A stretch of DNA of 64,000 bases, taken from assembly GCF_000722695.1 (NCBI RefSeq), contig NZ_JPFU01000013.1, positions 310,001-374,000 of the forward strand, read 5' to 3'. Positions 1-7,997 of the stretch are shown one piece after another. Position 1 is the stretch's first letter. Each line of letters starts with the position of its first letter. This DNA is from Streptococcus mitis (lineage in GTDB: Bacteria; Bacillota; Bacilli; Lactobacillales; Streptococcaceae). The notes under the pieces were generated by a model. It was given only the letters and a program-made list of their open reading frames with translations, had not been told where the DNA came from and searched no databases. Both the position numbers and the translations under genes were made by a program.

Positions 1-77
1 AGACCGAACTCAGGCGCTTGGATTCCCTTTTCTTTCAGGAAAGCAGCTGTTTCATTGATTTTGTCTAAAAATGTCAT
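1..77 (-). CDS. punA: Purine nucleoside phosphorylase, N-terminal fragment
   Basis: Only the first 25 or so codons lie in the window (MTFLDKINETAAFLKEKG...). A clear SD (AGGAG) precedes the ATG at 77-75, and the ATG overlaps the stop of the upstream DUF1697 gene as ATGA, so the two are translationally coupled. The identity rests mainly on position: in pneumococci the rpiA-deoB-DUF1697 block is followed by a purine nucleoside phosphorylase. Such an enzyme would split purine nucleosides by phosphorolysis and feed (deoxy)ribose-1-phosphate to DeoB. The active-site region is outside the window. Confidence 0.6.
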   Translation of the reverse strand, partial: MTFLDKINETAAFLKEKGIQAPEFG

Positions 78-634
78 TGTGTGTCTCCTTTATTATTTTT
101 TAGCAATTGACCGATTTTGTCAAAAGTTTTTGCATTGCGAATGGTAATGTGGCGATATAAAGGCATCTTGAGCAGGTGCTTATGATAGGCAGTCTTAGAG
201 TAGGATTCTTCAGAAAATTTCCCCCAGAAAATCCCAAGTTTTCCAAAATGAAGCACTTCATCTTTCAGCTCTAAACTTTTAACCGTCTCGATGACTTGCT
301 CCACATCCAAGCCCTCAGTGTAAAAGAGGACGTCTTTTCGTGCCAAGTCTTTGTTCCACCAAGCTGGTAGCTTTTCAAGTTCTTCTTCATAGTCTTCTTG
401 ACTCAGTAAAGAAAAACTTTGAATAAATGAATAATGGACTTCAAAGAAAACTTCTAATTTTTCAACTAATTGAGCTTTGGGGGCTATCGAAGTGAAGAAA
501 ATATTGCCACTGTTGATGTAGCTTTCAACCTTTTCCAGTCCCAAGTCTGTCAATTCTTGCCGAAGCTCCGCCATGACAATCTTATTCTTGCCACCAACAT
601 TAATGCCCCGAACAAGTAAAGCATAGCGTTTCAT
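74..634 (-). CDS. DUF1697 family protein
   Basis: A 186-residue soluble protein beginning MKRYALLVRGINVGGKNK, the typical DUF1697 opening (ALLRGINVGG). No catalytic residues are assigned for this family and I do not assign a function. It lies one base after deoB and overlaps the punA start by 4 bp, so it is part of the rpiA-deoB-punA salvage operon. That context suggests a role linked to nucleoside or pentose phosphate metabolism, which is inference only. No signal peptide or membrane segment is visible. Confidence 0.85.
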   Translation of the reverse strand: MKRYALLVRGINVGGKNKIVMAELRQELTDLGLEKVESYINSGNIFFTSIAPKAQLVEKLEVFFEVHYSFIQSFSLLSQEDYEEELEKLPAWWNKDLARKDVLFYTEGLDVEQVIETVKSLELKDEVLHFGKLGIFWGKFSEESYSKTAYHKHLLKMPLYRHITIRNAKTFDKIGQLLKNNKGDTQ

Positions 635-635
635 C

Positions 636-1847
636 TTACACCAATTTATCTAAGAAACTTTCCCCAATCATGGCAGTTTCAACACCAAAGTTATCCGCAA
701 CTGTCGCTGAGATATCTGCAAAATGTCCGACTGGAATAACACCATTTCCTTTAAAGGCAGGGCTGTAGGCCAACAATGGAATATATTCACGAGTGTGGTC
801 TGTTCCTGCGTAAGTTGGGTCATTGCCATGATCCGCAGTAATCAAGAGTAGGTCATTTTCTCGCATAGCTGCGATAATTTCAGGTAAGCGTTCATCAAAC
901 TCATGCAAGCAATCACGGTAACCATGAGCATTGCGACGGTGACCGTAAAGGGCATCAAAGTCAACCAAGTTTGTGAATGAGAATCCTTTTTCAAACTCAG
1001 TAAGTGCCATAGTCTTCAATAGTGTATCAATCCCATGGCTATTTGACTTATTGTGACCCATGTCGTGGTTGATACCAGCACCGTTAAAGATATCATTGAT
1101 TTTACCAACAGCGTAAGTATCGATACCAGCCTCGTTCAATTTATCCAAAACAGTCGGTGCAAATGGAGATACTGCCAAGTCACGACGGTTTGCTGTGCGA
1201 GTGAAGTTACCAGGCTCACCTACATAAGGACGAGCAATGATACGACCGAGAAGGGCTGGACGCTCAAGGGTAATCGAACGTGCATATTCACAGATACGGT
1301 ACAATTCATCCAGAGGAATGATGTCTTCATGAGCAGCAATCTGCAAAACAGGATCTGCTGAAGTATAGATAATCAACTCTCCAGTTTCCATCTGACGTGG
1401 TCCAAAGTCATCGATAACGGCTGTTCCTGAGTAAGGTTTGTTGGCTTCACGAATGACCTTGCGTCCTGAAAATTCTTCGATTTTTGTCAAGATTTCTTCT
1501 GGGAATCCGTTCCAGAAAGTATCGAAGGGCTCAGTAATGTTGAGTCCCATTATTTCCCAGTGACCAGTCATCGTATCTTTACCAAGAGATACTTCTTCCA
1601 ATTTTGTTGCATACCCTGTTGGATTGCTTTCAGCTGGTACAGTCTTCAGAGGAGTTTCACGAGGAATATTTCCTAGACCGATTTTAGCCATGTTTGGCAC
1701 ATTCAAACCAACTGTTTTTGAAATGTGTCCCAGTGTGTCAGAAGCTCCATCTGGAACCCCTGCATTGACAAAGTTATTAGCATCTGGTGCAGCACCGATT
1801 CCTACAGAATCTAATACTACCAAATGAATACGATTAAATTTTGACAT
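636..1847 (-). CDS. deoB: Phosphopentomutase
   Basis: Interconverts (deoxy)ribose-1-phosphate and the 5-phosphate, linking nucleoside phosphorolysis to the pentose phosphate pathway. At 403 residues it is full length for the family. Alkaline-phosphatase-superfamily metal motifs are visible: VVLDSVGIG with D13, the phosphorylated threonine region DTMTGHWE (T92), and the C-terminal ITADHGNDP and [10 protein letters not shown] motifs that bind the Mn ions. It is cytosolic. It follows rpiA by 13 bp and is followed after one base by the DUF1697 gene, so RpiA, DeoB and PunA form one route from nucleosides to ribulose-5-phosphate. Confidence 0.97.
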   Translation of the reverse strand: MSKFNRIHLVVLDSVGIGAAPDANNFVNAGVPDGASDTLGHISKTVGLNVPNMAKIGLGNIPRETPLKTVPAESNPTGYATKLEEVSLGKDTMTGHWEIMGLNITEPFDTFWNGFPEEILTKIEEFSGRKVIREANKPYSGTAVIDDFGPRQMETGELIIYTSADPVLQIAAHEDIIPLDELYRICEYARSITLERPALLGRIIARPYVGEPGNFTRTANRRDLAVSPFAPTVLDKLNEAGIDTYAVGKINDIFNGAGINHDMGHNKSNSHGIDTLLKTMALTEFEKGFSFTNLVDFDALYGHRRNAHGYRDCLHEFDERLPEIIAAMRENDLLLITADHGNDPTYAGTDHTREYIPLLAYSPAFKGNGVIPVGHFADISATVADNFGVETAMIGESFLDKLV

Positions 1848-1860
1848 AGTGTATCTCCTT

Positions 1861-2544
1861 CTATTTTCCTTTTCTTGAGGTTAAAATCTGAATCCCGTCT
1901 CGTCCAGCAACAATAACCTTATCCACCATTTTGTTGAATAAGCCGTGCTCTACGACACCAACAACTTGGTCCAATTCTTGCCCAAAGGTAATTGGATCTT
2001 CGATGACATCCAAGGCTAAGTCAATGATAAAGTTCTGCATATCCGTCACAAAACGGTGGCCGTCTTTTTCACGGAAACTTGGTTTGTAGCCAGCTCGCTC
2101 AAAACGACGGAAAAGCTGTTCTGCACCATATTGAACCACTTCCACAGGCAATTTAAAAGCACCTAGTTTGTCTACCAGCTTGCTTTCATCCACCACCCAA
2201 ATGTATTCTTTTGAGGGCGTTGCGACAACCTTCTCCATGAGAAGGGCACCACCACCGCCTTTGATTCCATTAAACTGACTATCCACTTCATCCGCGCCAT
2301 CAACCGTCACATCAACCAAATCTACTTGGTCAATAGACTTGAGCGGAATATTAAGCCCTTCAGCCTGTTTACTAGTCACGCTAGAAGTCGTTACGGCTGT
2401 AATCTGCAAACCTTCTTCCTTAATCCGACGACCGATTTCTTCAACAAAATAATAGGCAGTAGAGCCAGTACCCAATCCTACTACCATGCCATCCTTGACA
2501 AACTCAGCAGCCTTGATGCCTGCCATTTTCTTCAGATTTTCCAC
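1861..2544 (-). CDS. rpiA: Ribose-5-phosphate isomerase A
   Basis: Converts ribose-5-phosphate to ribulose-5-phosphate in the non-oxidative pentose phosphate pathway. The 227-residue protein has the phosphate-binding [13 protein letters not shown] loop near residue 23, the [10 protein letters not shown] segment and the glycine-rich [14 protein letters not shown] motif of RpiA. The start is GTG at 2544, chosen because a strong SD (GGAGGT) sits 6 bases upstream and the protein aligns from MENLKKMAG. It is the first gene of the salvage operon and has its own promoter at 2574-2602. Confidence 0.96.
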   Translation of the reverse strand: MENLKKMAGIKAAEFVKDGMVVGLGTGSTAYYFVEEIGRRIKEEGLQITAVTTSSVTSKQAEGLNIPLKSIDQVDLVDVTVDGADEVDSQFNGIKGGGGALLMEKVVATPSKEYIWVVDESKLVDKLGAFKLPVEVVQYGAEQLFRRFERAGYKPSFREKDGHRFVTDMQNFIIDLALDVIEDPITFGQELDQVVGVVEHGLFNKMVDKVIVAGRDGIQILTSRKGK

Positions 2545-2573
2545 TCAAACACCTCCACTAAAGAGCTACCTTC

Positions 2574-2602
2574 ATTATATCATGTATACCTTTATTATTC
2601 AA
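2574..2602 (-). promoter_or_regulatory. rpiA operon promoter
   Basis: Reading leftward, a -35 of TTGAAT (2602-2597) is separated by 17 bp from a perfect TATAAT (2579-2574). This is about 30 bp upstream of the rpiA GTG and its SD. No operator was recognised. Confidence 0.8.
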
Positions 2603-2757
2603 AAGTTGGAAACATCAAATATTCTATTTTCAGTAACATTAAAACAAGAAAATAAGATTAAAAATATTTTCATTTCAGAAATTCTTTATTATAATTTTTA
2701 AAAATTTGTAAAATGAATATAAAAAGCAATTAAACAAGAACATTCATTGTTATAAAA

Positions 2758-2808
2758 CTATTTCCGTTTCTTTTTTCCATTTGAACTATTTTTCCAAAAA
2801 TTTCTCAT
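2758..2808 (-). CDS. Putative 16-residue basic peptide ORF
   Basis: A short ORF encodes MRNFWKNSSNGKKKRK and stops at TAG. It is preceded by an exact AGGAGG with a 6-base spacer, one of the best ribosome-binding sites in the window. The peptide has an aromatic N-terminal part and a KKKRK tail, with no signal peptide or membrane segment. It lies in the roughly 500 bp AT-rich gap between nnrD and rpiA. A TATAAT with a poor -35 is seen at 2980-2975. I do not recognise it. It may be a true small peptide, a leader, or a relic of a lost gene whose SD survives. Confidence 0.4.
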   Translation of the reverse strand: MRNFWKNSSNGKKKRK

Positions 2809-3053
2809 AATTGACCTCCTGTAATACAAAAAATGATTAAATAGAGACATAAATAAAATAGGGAACATATTTGGTAAAGTAAAGGTCTTTAAAATTTTTT
2901 CAACAAACTATCGAAGTTGAAGTAAAAGGTTTGGATTGAAAATGAATCTGATTATGAAAATGATTGGTTTCAAAATTATAAAAACACATATTATCAGGTA
3001 TAAAAAACTTGATATTATGCGTTTTATCTTAAAAAAATTTCTAAATTTCCCAC
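2809..3053. other. AT-rich gap between nnrD and the small ORF
   Basis: Together with 2603-2757 this makes a gap of about 500 bp without a recognised gene apart from the small peptide ORF. It is very AT-rich. I see no terminator hairpin after nnrD, so read-through towards the peptide and rpiA is possible. A short open stretch on the plus strand (about 2895-3002) looks weakly protein-like but is broken by stops. Confidence 0.5.
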
Positions 3054-3920
3054 TCAAATTAAGTTCTCCCTCAGTCTATTTTTAGATATTTTATTCATTA
3101 CTTTAGGAAGACAATTACTAATCTCCGTCGGCAAGACCACATAATGTTCTTGAGCTAGTTCTTGGGCTATGGCTGAATGAATATGAGTCGCTACTGCCAC
3201 ACGTTCATAAAGACTGGCCTGTCGGAATTGGCCTGCAAATCCTGCAATCATTCCAGCAAGAGTATCTCCCATTCCCCCAGTCGCCTGATAGGGACCACCA
3301 ACCTGTAACTGGTAATAATCAGACTGGCCAGCTTGCCAAATACGAGTAGCTGAACCTTTTTCAACTAAAATCGTTCCTTGAGGGAAGGAAGTCAGGCCAC
3401 TAGCCGTTGCATCTTCCTTTTGCTTTTCAATAGGAATACCAGACAGTTTTTCCCATTCTTTTTGATGGGGAGTTAAGATAAACTGGTTAGACGGAAATGA
3501 CAAACTTGTTCTAGCAAGGATGGTTAAGGCCCCTCCGTCTACAATCAAAATCTGATTCTGTCTTAGGCTAGTAAAGACCTGTTTGACTAGTTCTTCTCCA
3601 AAATCATTGTCTCCTAAACCAGGTCCCACTAAGACAACTTCTGCCTTATCCAGCTGCTCTTTTAATAATTGCTGGTCTTGAAGAGCAAAGGCCATAGCCT
3701 CAGGTAAATGACTGTGCAGAGCAGGGATATTTTTCCTATCCATTCCAACAGTCACCAATCCTGCCCCACTTTTAACAGCTGCAATGGCTGACATGATGAT
3801 AGCTCCCCCATAAGGATAAGTCCCACCCAGCAAGAGCAGACGACCGTAGTCTCCTTTATGACTGGTACGAGAACGTTCAATAATGACTTTTTCTAGTAAG
3901 GCTTGATCAATCACTTTCAT
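3054..3920 (-). CDS. nnrD: ADP/ATP-dependent NAD(P)H-hydrate dehydratase
   Basis: A ribokinase-fold enzyme of 288 residues that dehydrates damaged S-NAD(P)HX back to NAD(P)H using ADP or ATP. Diagnostic motifs are LLLGGTYPYGGA near the N-terminus, VLVGPGLGDNDFG in the middle, ILTPHQKEW, and the nucleotide-binding GGMGDTLAGMIAGF with its conserved Asp. There is no fused NnrE epimerase domain and no epimerase gene in the window. It starts 14 bp after the stop of the unknown 3935-4756 gene and is very likely cotranscribed with it. Confidence 0.93.
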   Translation of the reverse strand: MKVIDQALLEKVIIERSRTSHKGDYGRLLLLGGTYPYGGAIIMSAIAAVKSGAGLVTVGMDRKNIPALHSHLPEAMAFALQDQQLLKEQLDKAEVVLVGPGLGDNDFGEELVKQVFTSLRQNQILIVDGGALTILARTSLSFPSNQFILTPHQKEWEKLSGIPIEKQKEDATASGLTSFPQGTILVEKGSATRIWQAGQSDYYQLQVGGPYQATGGMGDTLAGMIAGFAGQFRQASLYERVAVATHIHSAIAQELAQEHYVVLPTEISNCLPKVMNKISKNRLRENLI

Positions 3921-3934
3921 CGTTTTTTCCTCAA

Positions 3935-4756
3935 CTATCCTTTATCTGATTGTTTTAAAACAACTTGATAGACTTTCTTAGTCCACTTTTCTAAGTCTTC
4001 TCCAGCATAGTCAAGATAATGCACCCTATCTTGTATTTTAGTTGGAATAATATTTTCAAATTGGCTCTTATTATGAGTTGGAATAATGCAAATATACAAC
4101 TCACTAAATAAATTCAACATGTCCTTAATTTTTGCAACATGGTAGCCATCAAACATATAACCTGGTGCTTGAATTAATTCTTCATACAGAAAATGAAAAC
4201 TAACGCCAGGAATGAACTTTTCTTGCAATTCCTCCTCAGACGGTGCCCGTTCTAACAAACGCTCCATCGCTAATCGATAACCAGAACTTGTATTTGACCA
4301 CCCTAACATGACATAGTCAAAATAATCTATCGGATCCGATGCAGCATTTCTACTATCCAAAACCAACTCCTCAGCATCTCGCCCAAAGGCTTTCACAGCA
4401 GATAAGAGCTGACCTGTTTTAAAGATAGAAATCGCTGCATCTATAGTCGTAGTATGACTACAGTAGTCTGAAGTCACTAACCTCTTATGTAGATCATAAG
4501 TCGAGGCTACTCTTTTATCTGTAGGGGTAAATGGTGGCAGAAAGGGATGCTGACAGATGTAATCTAAAATTTCTTTTTTTAAACAAGAATCATCACACTC
4601 AATACTTGTTTGACGTTTATGAAGTTTTTCGTAAGCTATAAATTTTGCAATTTTTTCTAATTCCCACTCTTGAATATTTGGATAATCAATTAGTGCTAAG
4701 TAGTATATTCCATCCCATTGTAAACTATATTCCCCATTATAAATTTTTAAAATCAT
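3935..4756 (-). CDS. Unknown protein with an ART-like motif, paired with nnrD
   Basis: A soluble 273-residue protein I cannot assign to a named family. Residues from about 107 read SHTTTIDAAISIFKTGQLLS, resembling the H-x-T...I...G-L-L segment that opens the NAD-binding site in DarT/RES-type ADP-ribosyltransferase folds. Downstream are SRNAA and FDYVMLGW segments. This is motif-level resemblance only. The start ATG has a GAGGTG SD. A TATAAT (4778-4773) lies between it and the bidirectional folD terminator. Its stop is 14 bp before nnrD, an NAD(P)H-repair enzyme, so a link to NAD chemistry is plausible but unproven. Confidence 0.6.
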   Translation of the reverse strand: MILKIYNGEYSLQWDGIYYLALIDYPNIQEWELEKIAKFIAYEKLHKRQTSIECDDSCLKKEILDYICQHPFLPPFTPTDKRVASTYDLHKRLVTSDYCSHTTTIDAAISIFKTGQLLSAVKAFGRDAEELVLDSRNAASDPIDYFDYVMLGWSNTSSGYRLAMERLLERAPSEEELQEKFIPGVSFHFLYEELIQAPGYMFDGYHVAKIKDMLNLFSELYICIIPTHNKSQFENIIPTKIQDRVHYLDYAGEDLEKWTKKVYQVVLKQSDKG

Positions 4757-4780
4757 CTAATCACCTCACTCCATTATACA

Positions 4781-4809
4781 ACAAAAAGGAGGCCCAGACC
4801 TCCTTTTGT
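4781..4809 (-). terminator. folD terminator (bidirectional)
   Basis: ACAAAAAGGAGG and CCTCCTTTTGT form a strong stem around CCCAGA. The leftward strand ends in a T run, so it ends the folD transcript. The -10 of the next gene starts only a few bases downstream. Confidence 0.85.
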
Positions 4810-4894
4810 AATCTTATATCCAAAATTTAATATTCATTTCTGCCATTTTTGATATAGCTATAGAAAATACACTATCTTCAGCGAATTTTTTCTC

Positions 4895-5752
4895 TTATTT
4901 TCTATTCAATGTCCGAAGTGCTGCTTGATAAGTTTGCTCCATGAGCATAGTAATGGTCATAGGGCCGACACCTCCAGGAACTGGTGTGATGTGGCTAGCA
5001 AGTGGTGCAACGGCATCATAGTCAACATCTCCACAGAGCTTGCCATTTTCATCGCGGTTCATACCGACATCAATGACAACCGCACCTGGTTTGACAAAGT
5101 CAGCAGTCACAAACTTAGCACGACCGATTGCGACCACAAGAATATCCGCTTTTACAGCAACCTTAGCGAGATTATGTGTGCGTGAGTGGGTCAAGGTCAC
5201 TGTTGCATTCTTGGCCAAAAGAAGCTGGGCCATAGGTTTTCCAACGATATTGGAACGACCTATGACGACCGCATTTTTACCTTCCAAATCAATCCCATAT
5301 TCATGAAACATCTCCATAATCCCTGCGGGTGTTGATGGAATCATGACTGGATGTCCAGACCAAAGGCGTCCCATATTTAGAGGATGGAAACCATCCACAT
5401 CCTTTTCTGGATCAATGGCCAATAGAACTGCCTCTTCATCAATGTGCTTTGGTAATGGCAACTGAACCAAAATCCCATGCCAAGCTGGATCTTGATTGTA
5501 TTTAGCAATCAGGTCTAACAATTCCGCTTGGGTAATGGTCTCTGGAACTCGCACTACTTCGCTACGGAAACCAGCCGCAAGAGCAGAACGTTCCTTGTTA
5601 CGAACATAGACTTGGCTGGCTGGATTGTCCCCAACCAAAATCACTACCAAACCAGGCACTAGACCTGTTTCTTCCTTTAATTTTGCAGTCTTTTCAGCCA
5701 ACTGCCCCTGCAATTTGGCCGCTAAAGCTTTCCCATCAATAATCCGTGTCAT
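4895..5752 (-). CDS. folD: Bifunctional methylenetetrahydrofolate dehydrogenase/cyclohydrolase
   Basis: Oxidises 5,10-methylene-THF to methenyl-THF with NADP, then hydrolyses it to 10-formyl-THF for purine and formyl-Met synthesis. The start is set at 5752 ([15 protein letters not shown]), giving 285 residues, the normal length; a frame extension to 5830 lacks family similarity. Visible motifs are the substrate site [14 protein letters not shown] (catalytic Tyr and Lys), the NADP motif GRSNIVGKP, and [11 protein letters not shown] near the end. It has its own extended -10 promoter (TGGTATAAT, 5791-5783) and terminator at 4781-4809, so it is a single-gene unit. Confidence 0.97.
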   Translation of the reverse strand: MTRIIDGKALAAKLQGQLAEKTAKLKEETGLVPGLVVILVGDNPASQVYVRNKERSALAAGFRSEVVRVPETITQAELLDLIAKYNQDPAWHGILVQLPLPKHIDEEAVLLAIDPEKDVDGFHPLNMGRLWSGHPVMIPSTPAGIMEMFHEYGIDLEGKNAVVIGRSNIVGKPMAQLLLAKNATVTLTHSRTHNLAKVAVKADILVVAIGRAKFVTADFVKPGAVVIDVGMNRDENGKLCGDVDYDAVAPLASHITPVPGGVGPMTITMLMEQTYQAALRTLNRK

Positions 5753-5830
5753 ATCAATTCTCTTTTCTTTCAAATATCTTCCATTATACCAAAAACTGCC
5801 AGTACCCTCTAACACTTCTTTCCTAGGCAA

Positions 5831-5853
5831 TCTTATAGTTTCAAACTATAAGA
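5831..5853. repeat. Perfect 11-1-11 palindrome upstream of folD
   Basis: TCTTATAGTTT, one C, then AAACTATAAGA. It lies between the terminator of the transporter operon and the folD promoter. It has no T run of its own. It could be an operator or part of a longer RNA fold. Confidence 0.6.
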
Positions 5854-5875
5854 AAAAGCTCTGGTTGAGCTTTTC
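5851..5875 (-). terminator. Terminator of the artQP-like operon
   Basis: On the minus strand AAAAGCTC and GAGCTTTTTC form a stem with loop AACCA and a T run. It lies about 55 bp after the ATPase stop codon. Confidence 0.75.
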
Positions 5876-5929
5876 ATTAATCTATATTTTATATGTAAAG
5901 TTGACTACAAATAACTAAACAAAGCTAAC

Positions 5930-6664
5930 TTATAAAACCTTACTCAAGAAGTCTTTAGTCCGTTGTTCTTGGGTTTGTTCAAAAATCTGTTCTGGTGTTC
6001 CGTCTTCAACAACCACACCGTCTGCCATAAAGATGACACGATCTGCCACCTCACGAGCAAATCCCATCTCATGTGTTACGATAACCATAGTCATCCCTGA
6101 TTTGGCAAGGTCTTGCATAACAGCCAGTACCTCTCCTACCATTTCAGGGTCCAAGGCTGAGGTTGGCTCGTCAAAGAGCAAAACATCTGGTTCCATGGCC
6201 AAACCACGCGCGATGGCAATCCGTTGTTGCTGCCCACCTGACAAACTCTGTGGGTAAGCGTCTGCCTTATCTGGCAAACCAACTTTTTCCAAAAGCTCTT
6301 GGGCTCTCTTCTCAGCCACTATCTTGCTCTCACCTTTGGTCTTGATAGGTGACAAGGTAATATTTTCCATCACAGTCATATTAGGAAAGAGATTGAATTG
6401 TTGGAAAACCATGCCCATCTTCTCACGCATGGCAAAGAGGTCATTCTTCTTGTCCGTAATATCGACTCCCTCAAAGATAACCTTCCCCTTGGTCGCTTCT
6501 TCCAACAAATTCATAGAGCGAAGCAAGGTAGATTTCCCGCTCCCTGAAGGACCGATGATAACGACAACTTCTCCTCTTTTAATCTCGAGGTTGATGCCCT
6601 TCAATACTTCATTCTTTCCAAAGGATTTATGTAAATTTTCAATTTTTATCAAGGTTTCTGTCAT
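5930..6664 (-). CDS. artP: Polar amino acid (probably arginine) ABC transporter ATPase
   Basis: The 244-residue ATP-binding subunit of a polar-amino-acid importer (GlnQ/HisP type). It has Walker A GPSGSGKS (about residue 38), the Q-loop [14 protein letters not shown], signature LSGGQQQR, Walker B VLLFDEP, and the H-loop VTHEMGF. Its ATG overlaps the permease stop by one base (TAATG), so the pair is translationally coupled. No substrate-binding protein is encoded beside it, so it must work with one made elsewhere. Arginine specificity is inferred from the ARG box at the operon promoter and from recalled pneumococcal ArgR/AhrC work. Confidence 0.85.
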   Translation of the reverse strand: MTETLIKIENLHKSFGKNEVLKGINLEIKRGEVVVIIGPSGSGKSTLLRSMNLLEEATKGKVIFEGVDITDKKNDLFAMREKMGMVFQQFNLFPNMTVMENITLSPIKTKGESKIVAEKRAQELLEKVGLPDKADAYPQSLSGGQQQRIAIARGLAMEPDVLLFDEPTSALDPEMVGEVLAVMQDLAKSGMTMVIVTHEMGFAREVADRVIFMADGVVVEDGTPEQIFEQTQEQRTKDFLSKVL

Positions 6665-7347
6665 TATTTCTTATCTCCTTGTCCCATACGTTTTTCAAAA
6701 GCTTTCAAGGCCACTGTCAAAATAGAAGTCATAATCAAGTAGTAAAATGCAGCAAATAAAAGTGGTGTTAAAGGTAAATAGGTTGTTGTAGAAACTGTTG
6801 TAGCCCCGTTCCACAACTCCATGACACCGATAGCTGATAAGAGGGAGCTGTCCTTGATAATAGTGATAAATTCGTTCCCCAAAGCTGGCAAGATATTTTT
6901 GATAGCTTGTGGCAAAATCACATATCTCATAGCGTTTTTAGGACGAATCCCTAGCGAATAAGCCGCTTCTAGCTGACCTTTTGGAACCGCATTAATCCCA
7001 GCACGAACAGTCTCAGAAACATAAGCACCACTGTTCATAGAGATAATCAAAATCCCTGGAATCAAGCGAGAAAGATCAACACCCAAAATCCCAACCTGAA
7101 TAGTCGGAGCATTGATATGCATAAGAGCAAAGGAAATCATAATCTGAACCATCATCGGTGTCCCACGGAAAATCCAAACGTACAAGTTGGCGAGCCAAAC
7201 AAGCGGTTTAAACTTTGAACGTTGCCCAAAAGCCAAGACAACACCCAAAATAGTTCCCAAAAAGACAACACAGATAGAAATGAGAACCGTTACAACAGCC
7301 CCATAGTTAAAATAAGGTAAATACTTAGGTAAAAAAGAAAAATTCAT
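6664..7347 (-). CDS. artQ: Polar amino acid (probably arginine) ABC transporter permease
   Basis: A HisM/GlnP-type permease of 227 residues from the preferred ATG at 7347 ([13 protein letters not shown]). A longer frame to 7410 would run across the promoter. Several membrane helices are visible ([26 protein letters not shown]...[11 protein letters not shown]), and the EAA-like loop [20 protein letters not shown] contacts the ATPase. It is the first gene of a two-gene operon with the ATPase, has a TTGAAT/TATAAT promoter, and is probably repressed by an ArgR-type regulator at the ARG box. Confidence 0.87.
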   Translation of the reverse strand: MNFSFLPKYLPYFNYGAVVTVLISICVVFLGTILGVVLAFGQRSKFKPLVWLANLYVWIFRGTPMMVQIMISFALMHINAPTIQVGILGVDLSRLIPGILIISMNSGAYVSETVRAGINAVPKGQLEAAYSLGIRPKNAMRYVILPQAIKNILPALGNEFITIIKDSSLLSAIGVMELWNGATTVSTTTYLPLTPLLFAAFYYLIMTSILTVALKAFEKRMGQGDKK

Positions 7348-7381
7348 AGTCACACTGCTTTCTAAAATAGAATACTGTATG

Positions 7382-7410
7382 ATTATAACATGATTTGAAT
7401 TAAAATTCAA
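7382..7410 (-). promoter_or_regulatory. artQP-like operon promoter
   Basis: -35 TTGAAT (7410-7405), 17 bp spacer, extended -10 TGTTATAAT ending at 7382. The -35 forms half of the ARG-box palindrome. Confidence 0.8.
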
Positions 7411-7411
7411 A
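7394..7411. promoter_or_regulatory. ARG box (ArgR/AhrC operator)
   Basis: TTTGAATTAAAATTCAAA fits the 18-bp ARG-box pattern (TGAAT, four A/T, ATTCA with flanking A/T) on both strands. The perfect palindrome extends one more base each side (7393-7412). It covers the -35, so a bound regulator would block polymerase. The match is seen directly; regulator identity is inferred. Confidence 0.75.
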
Positions 7412-7537
7412 TCTTTTGTCTAATTTATTCAAAAAATCTTTAAGCTGGTAGAATTAGCGAGAAATCTTAGTTTTTTCTAGTCAAGTTGACCTCCTTTATG
7501 GTAAAATAGTAATGATAAGAAATGAAGGAGAATCAAA

Positions 7538-7768
7538 ATGGAATCACATTTGGTTAGAATCATCAACCGCCTTGAAGCAATGGCAAAAGACGGCGGAAAT
7601 TTAAAACGTAATTTTGAACGCGAAGGAGTTGTTGTTGCAGAAGTTGCATACAGCCACGACGAAGAAAACGGTTCAATTTTTACCCTTCGTGATGTAGAAG
7701 CTCGCGAAACGTATACTTTTGACAGCATTGACTTAATCGCAATGGAGATTTACGAACTCCTCTACTAA
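7538..7768 (+). CDS. DUF1797 family protein
   Basis: A small 76-residue acidic protein (MESHLVRIINRLEAMAKDGG...) matching the DUF1797 family common in Firmicutes, for which I know no function. It has a good SD (GAAGGAG) and an extended -10 (TGGTAAAAT near 7499-7507). It is a monocistronic gene ended by a hairpin at 7806-7839 and stands upstream of clpE on the same strand. No membrane segment or metal motif is visible. Confidence 0.85.
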   Translation: MESHLVRIINRLEAMAKDGGNLKRNFEREGVVVAEVAYSHDEENGSIFTLRDVEARETYTFDSIDLIAMEIYELLY

Positions 7769-7805
7769 TCTAAAACAAGCTGGGATTGCCCTTGCATGTC
7801 TAACC

Positions 7806-7839
7806 AAAATCCTTTTTGTCTCACAAATAGGATTTTTTT
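7806..7839 (+). terminator. DUF1797 gene terminator
   Basis: AAATCCTTTTTGT and ACAAATAGGATTT pair over 13 positions with one mismatch, followed by a T run. Confidence 0.85.
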
Positions 7840-7899
7840 ATAGTCCTATTTCACAAAGATTTTCATTGTAACAACTTCTCAAAGCTGCAATCTTTTTAC

Positions 7900-7927
7900 T
7901 TGCTTTACATCCCAATCCTGTTATAAT
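7900..7927 (+). promoter_or_regulatory. clpE promoter
   Basis: -35 TTGCTT (7900-7905), 16 bp spacer, extended -10 TGTTATAAT (TATAAT at 7922-7927). The CtsR box starts 14 bp downstream, over the likely start of transcription. Confidence 0.75.
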
Positions 7928-7940
7928 GAGAGTATAGAAA

Positions 7941-7957
7941 TTTGACTATTTTTGACC
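7941..7957 (+). promoter_or_regulatory. CtsR operator of clpE
   Basis: TTTGACTATTTTTGACC is the reverse complement of GGTCAAA-NAN-AGTCAAA, the CtsR heptad repeat. Its position just after the -10 fits repression of clpE that is released by heat. Confidence 0.9.
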
Positions 7958-7997
7958 TTTAACCAGGTCAGGCTAAAGAAAGAAATGAGGTAGATGT

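Noticed and set aside
2895..3002. Plus-strand stretch reading WIENESDYENDWFQNYKN, looking like the end of a broken gene
   Set aside because: Only about 25 codons, preceded by stops that need invented frameshifts, in AT-rich DNA. Chance is a sufficient explanation.
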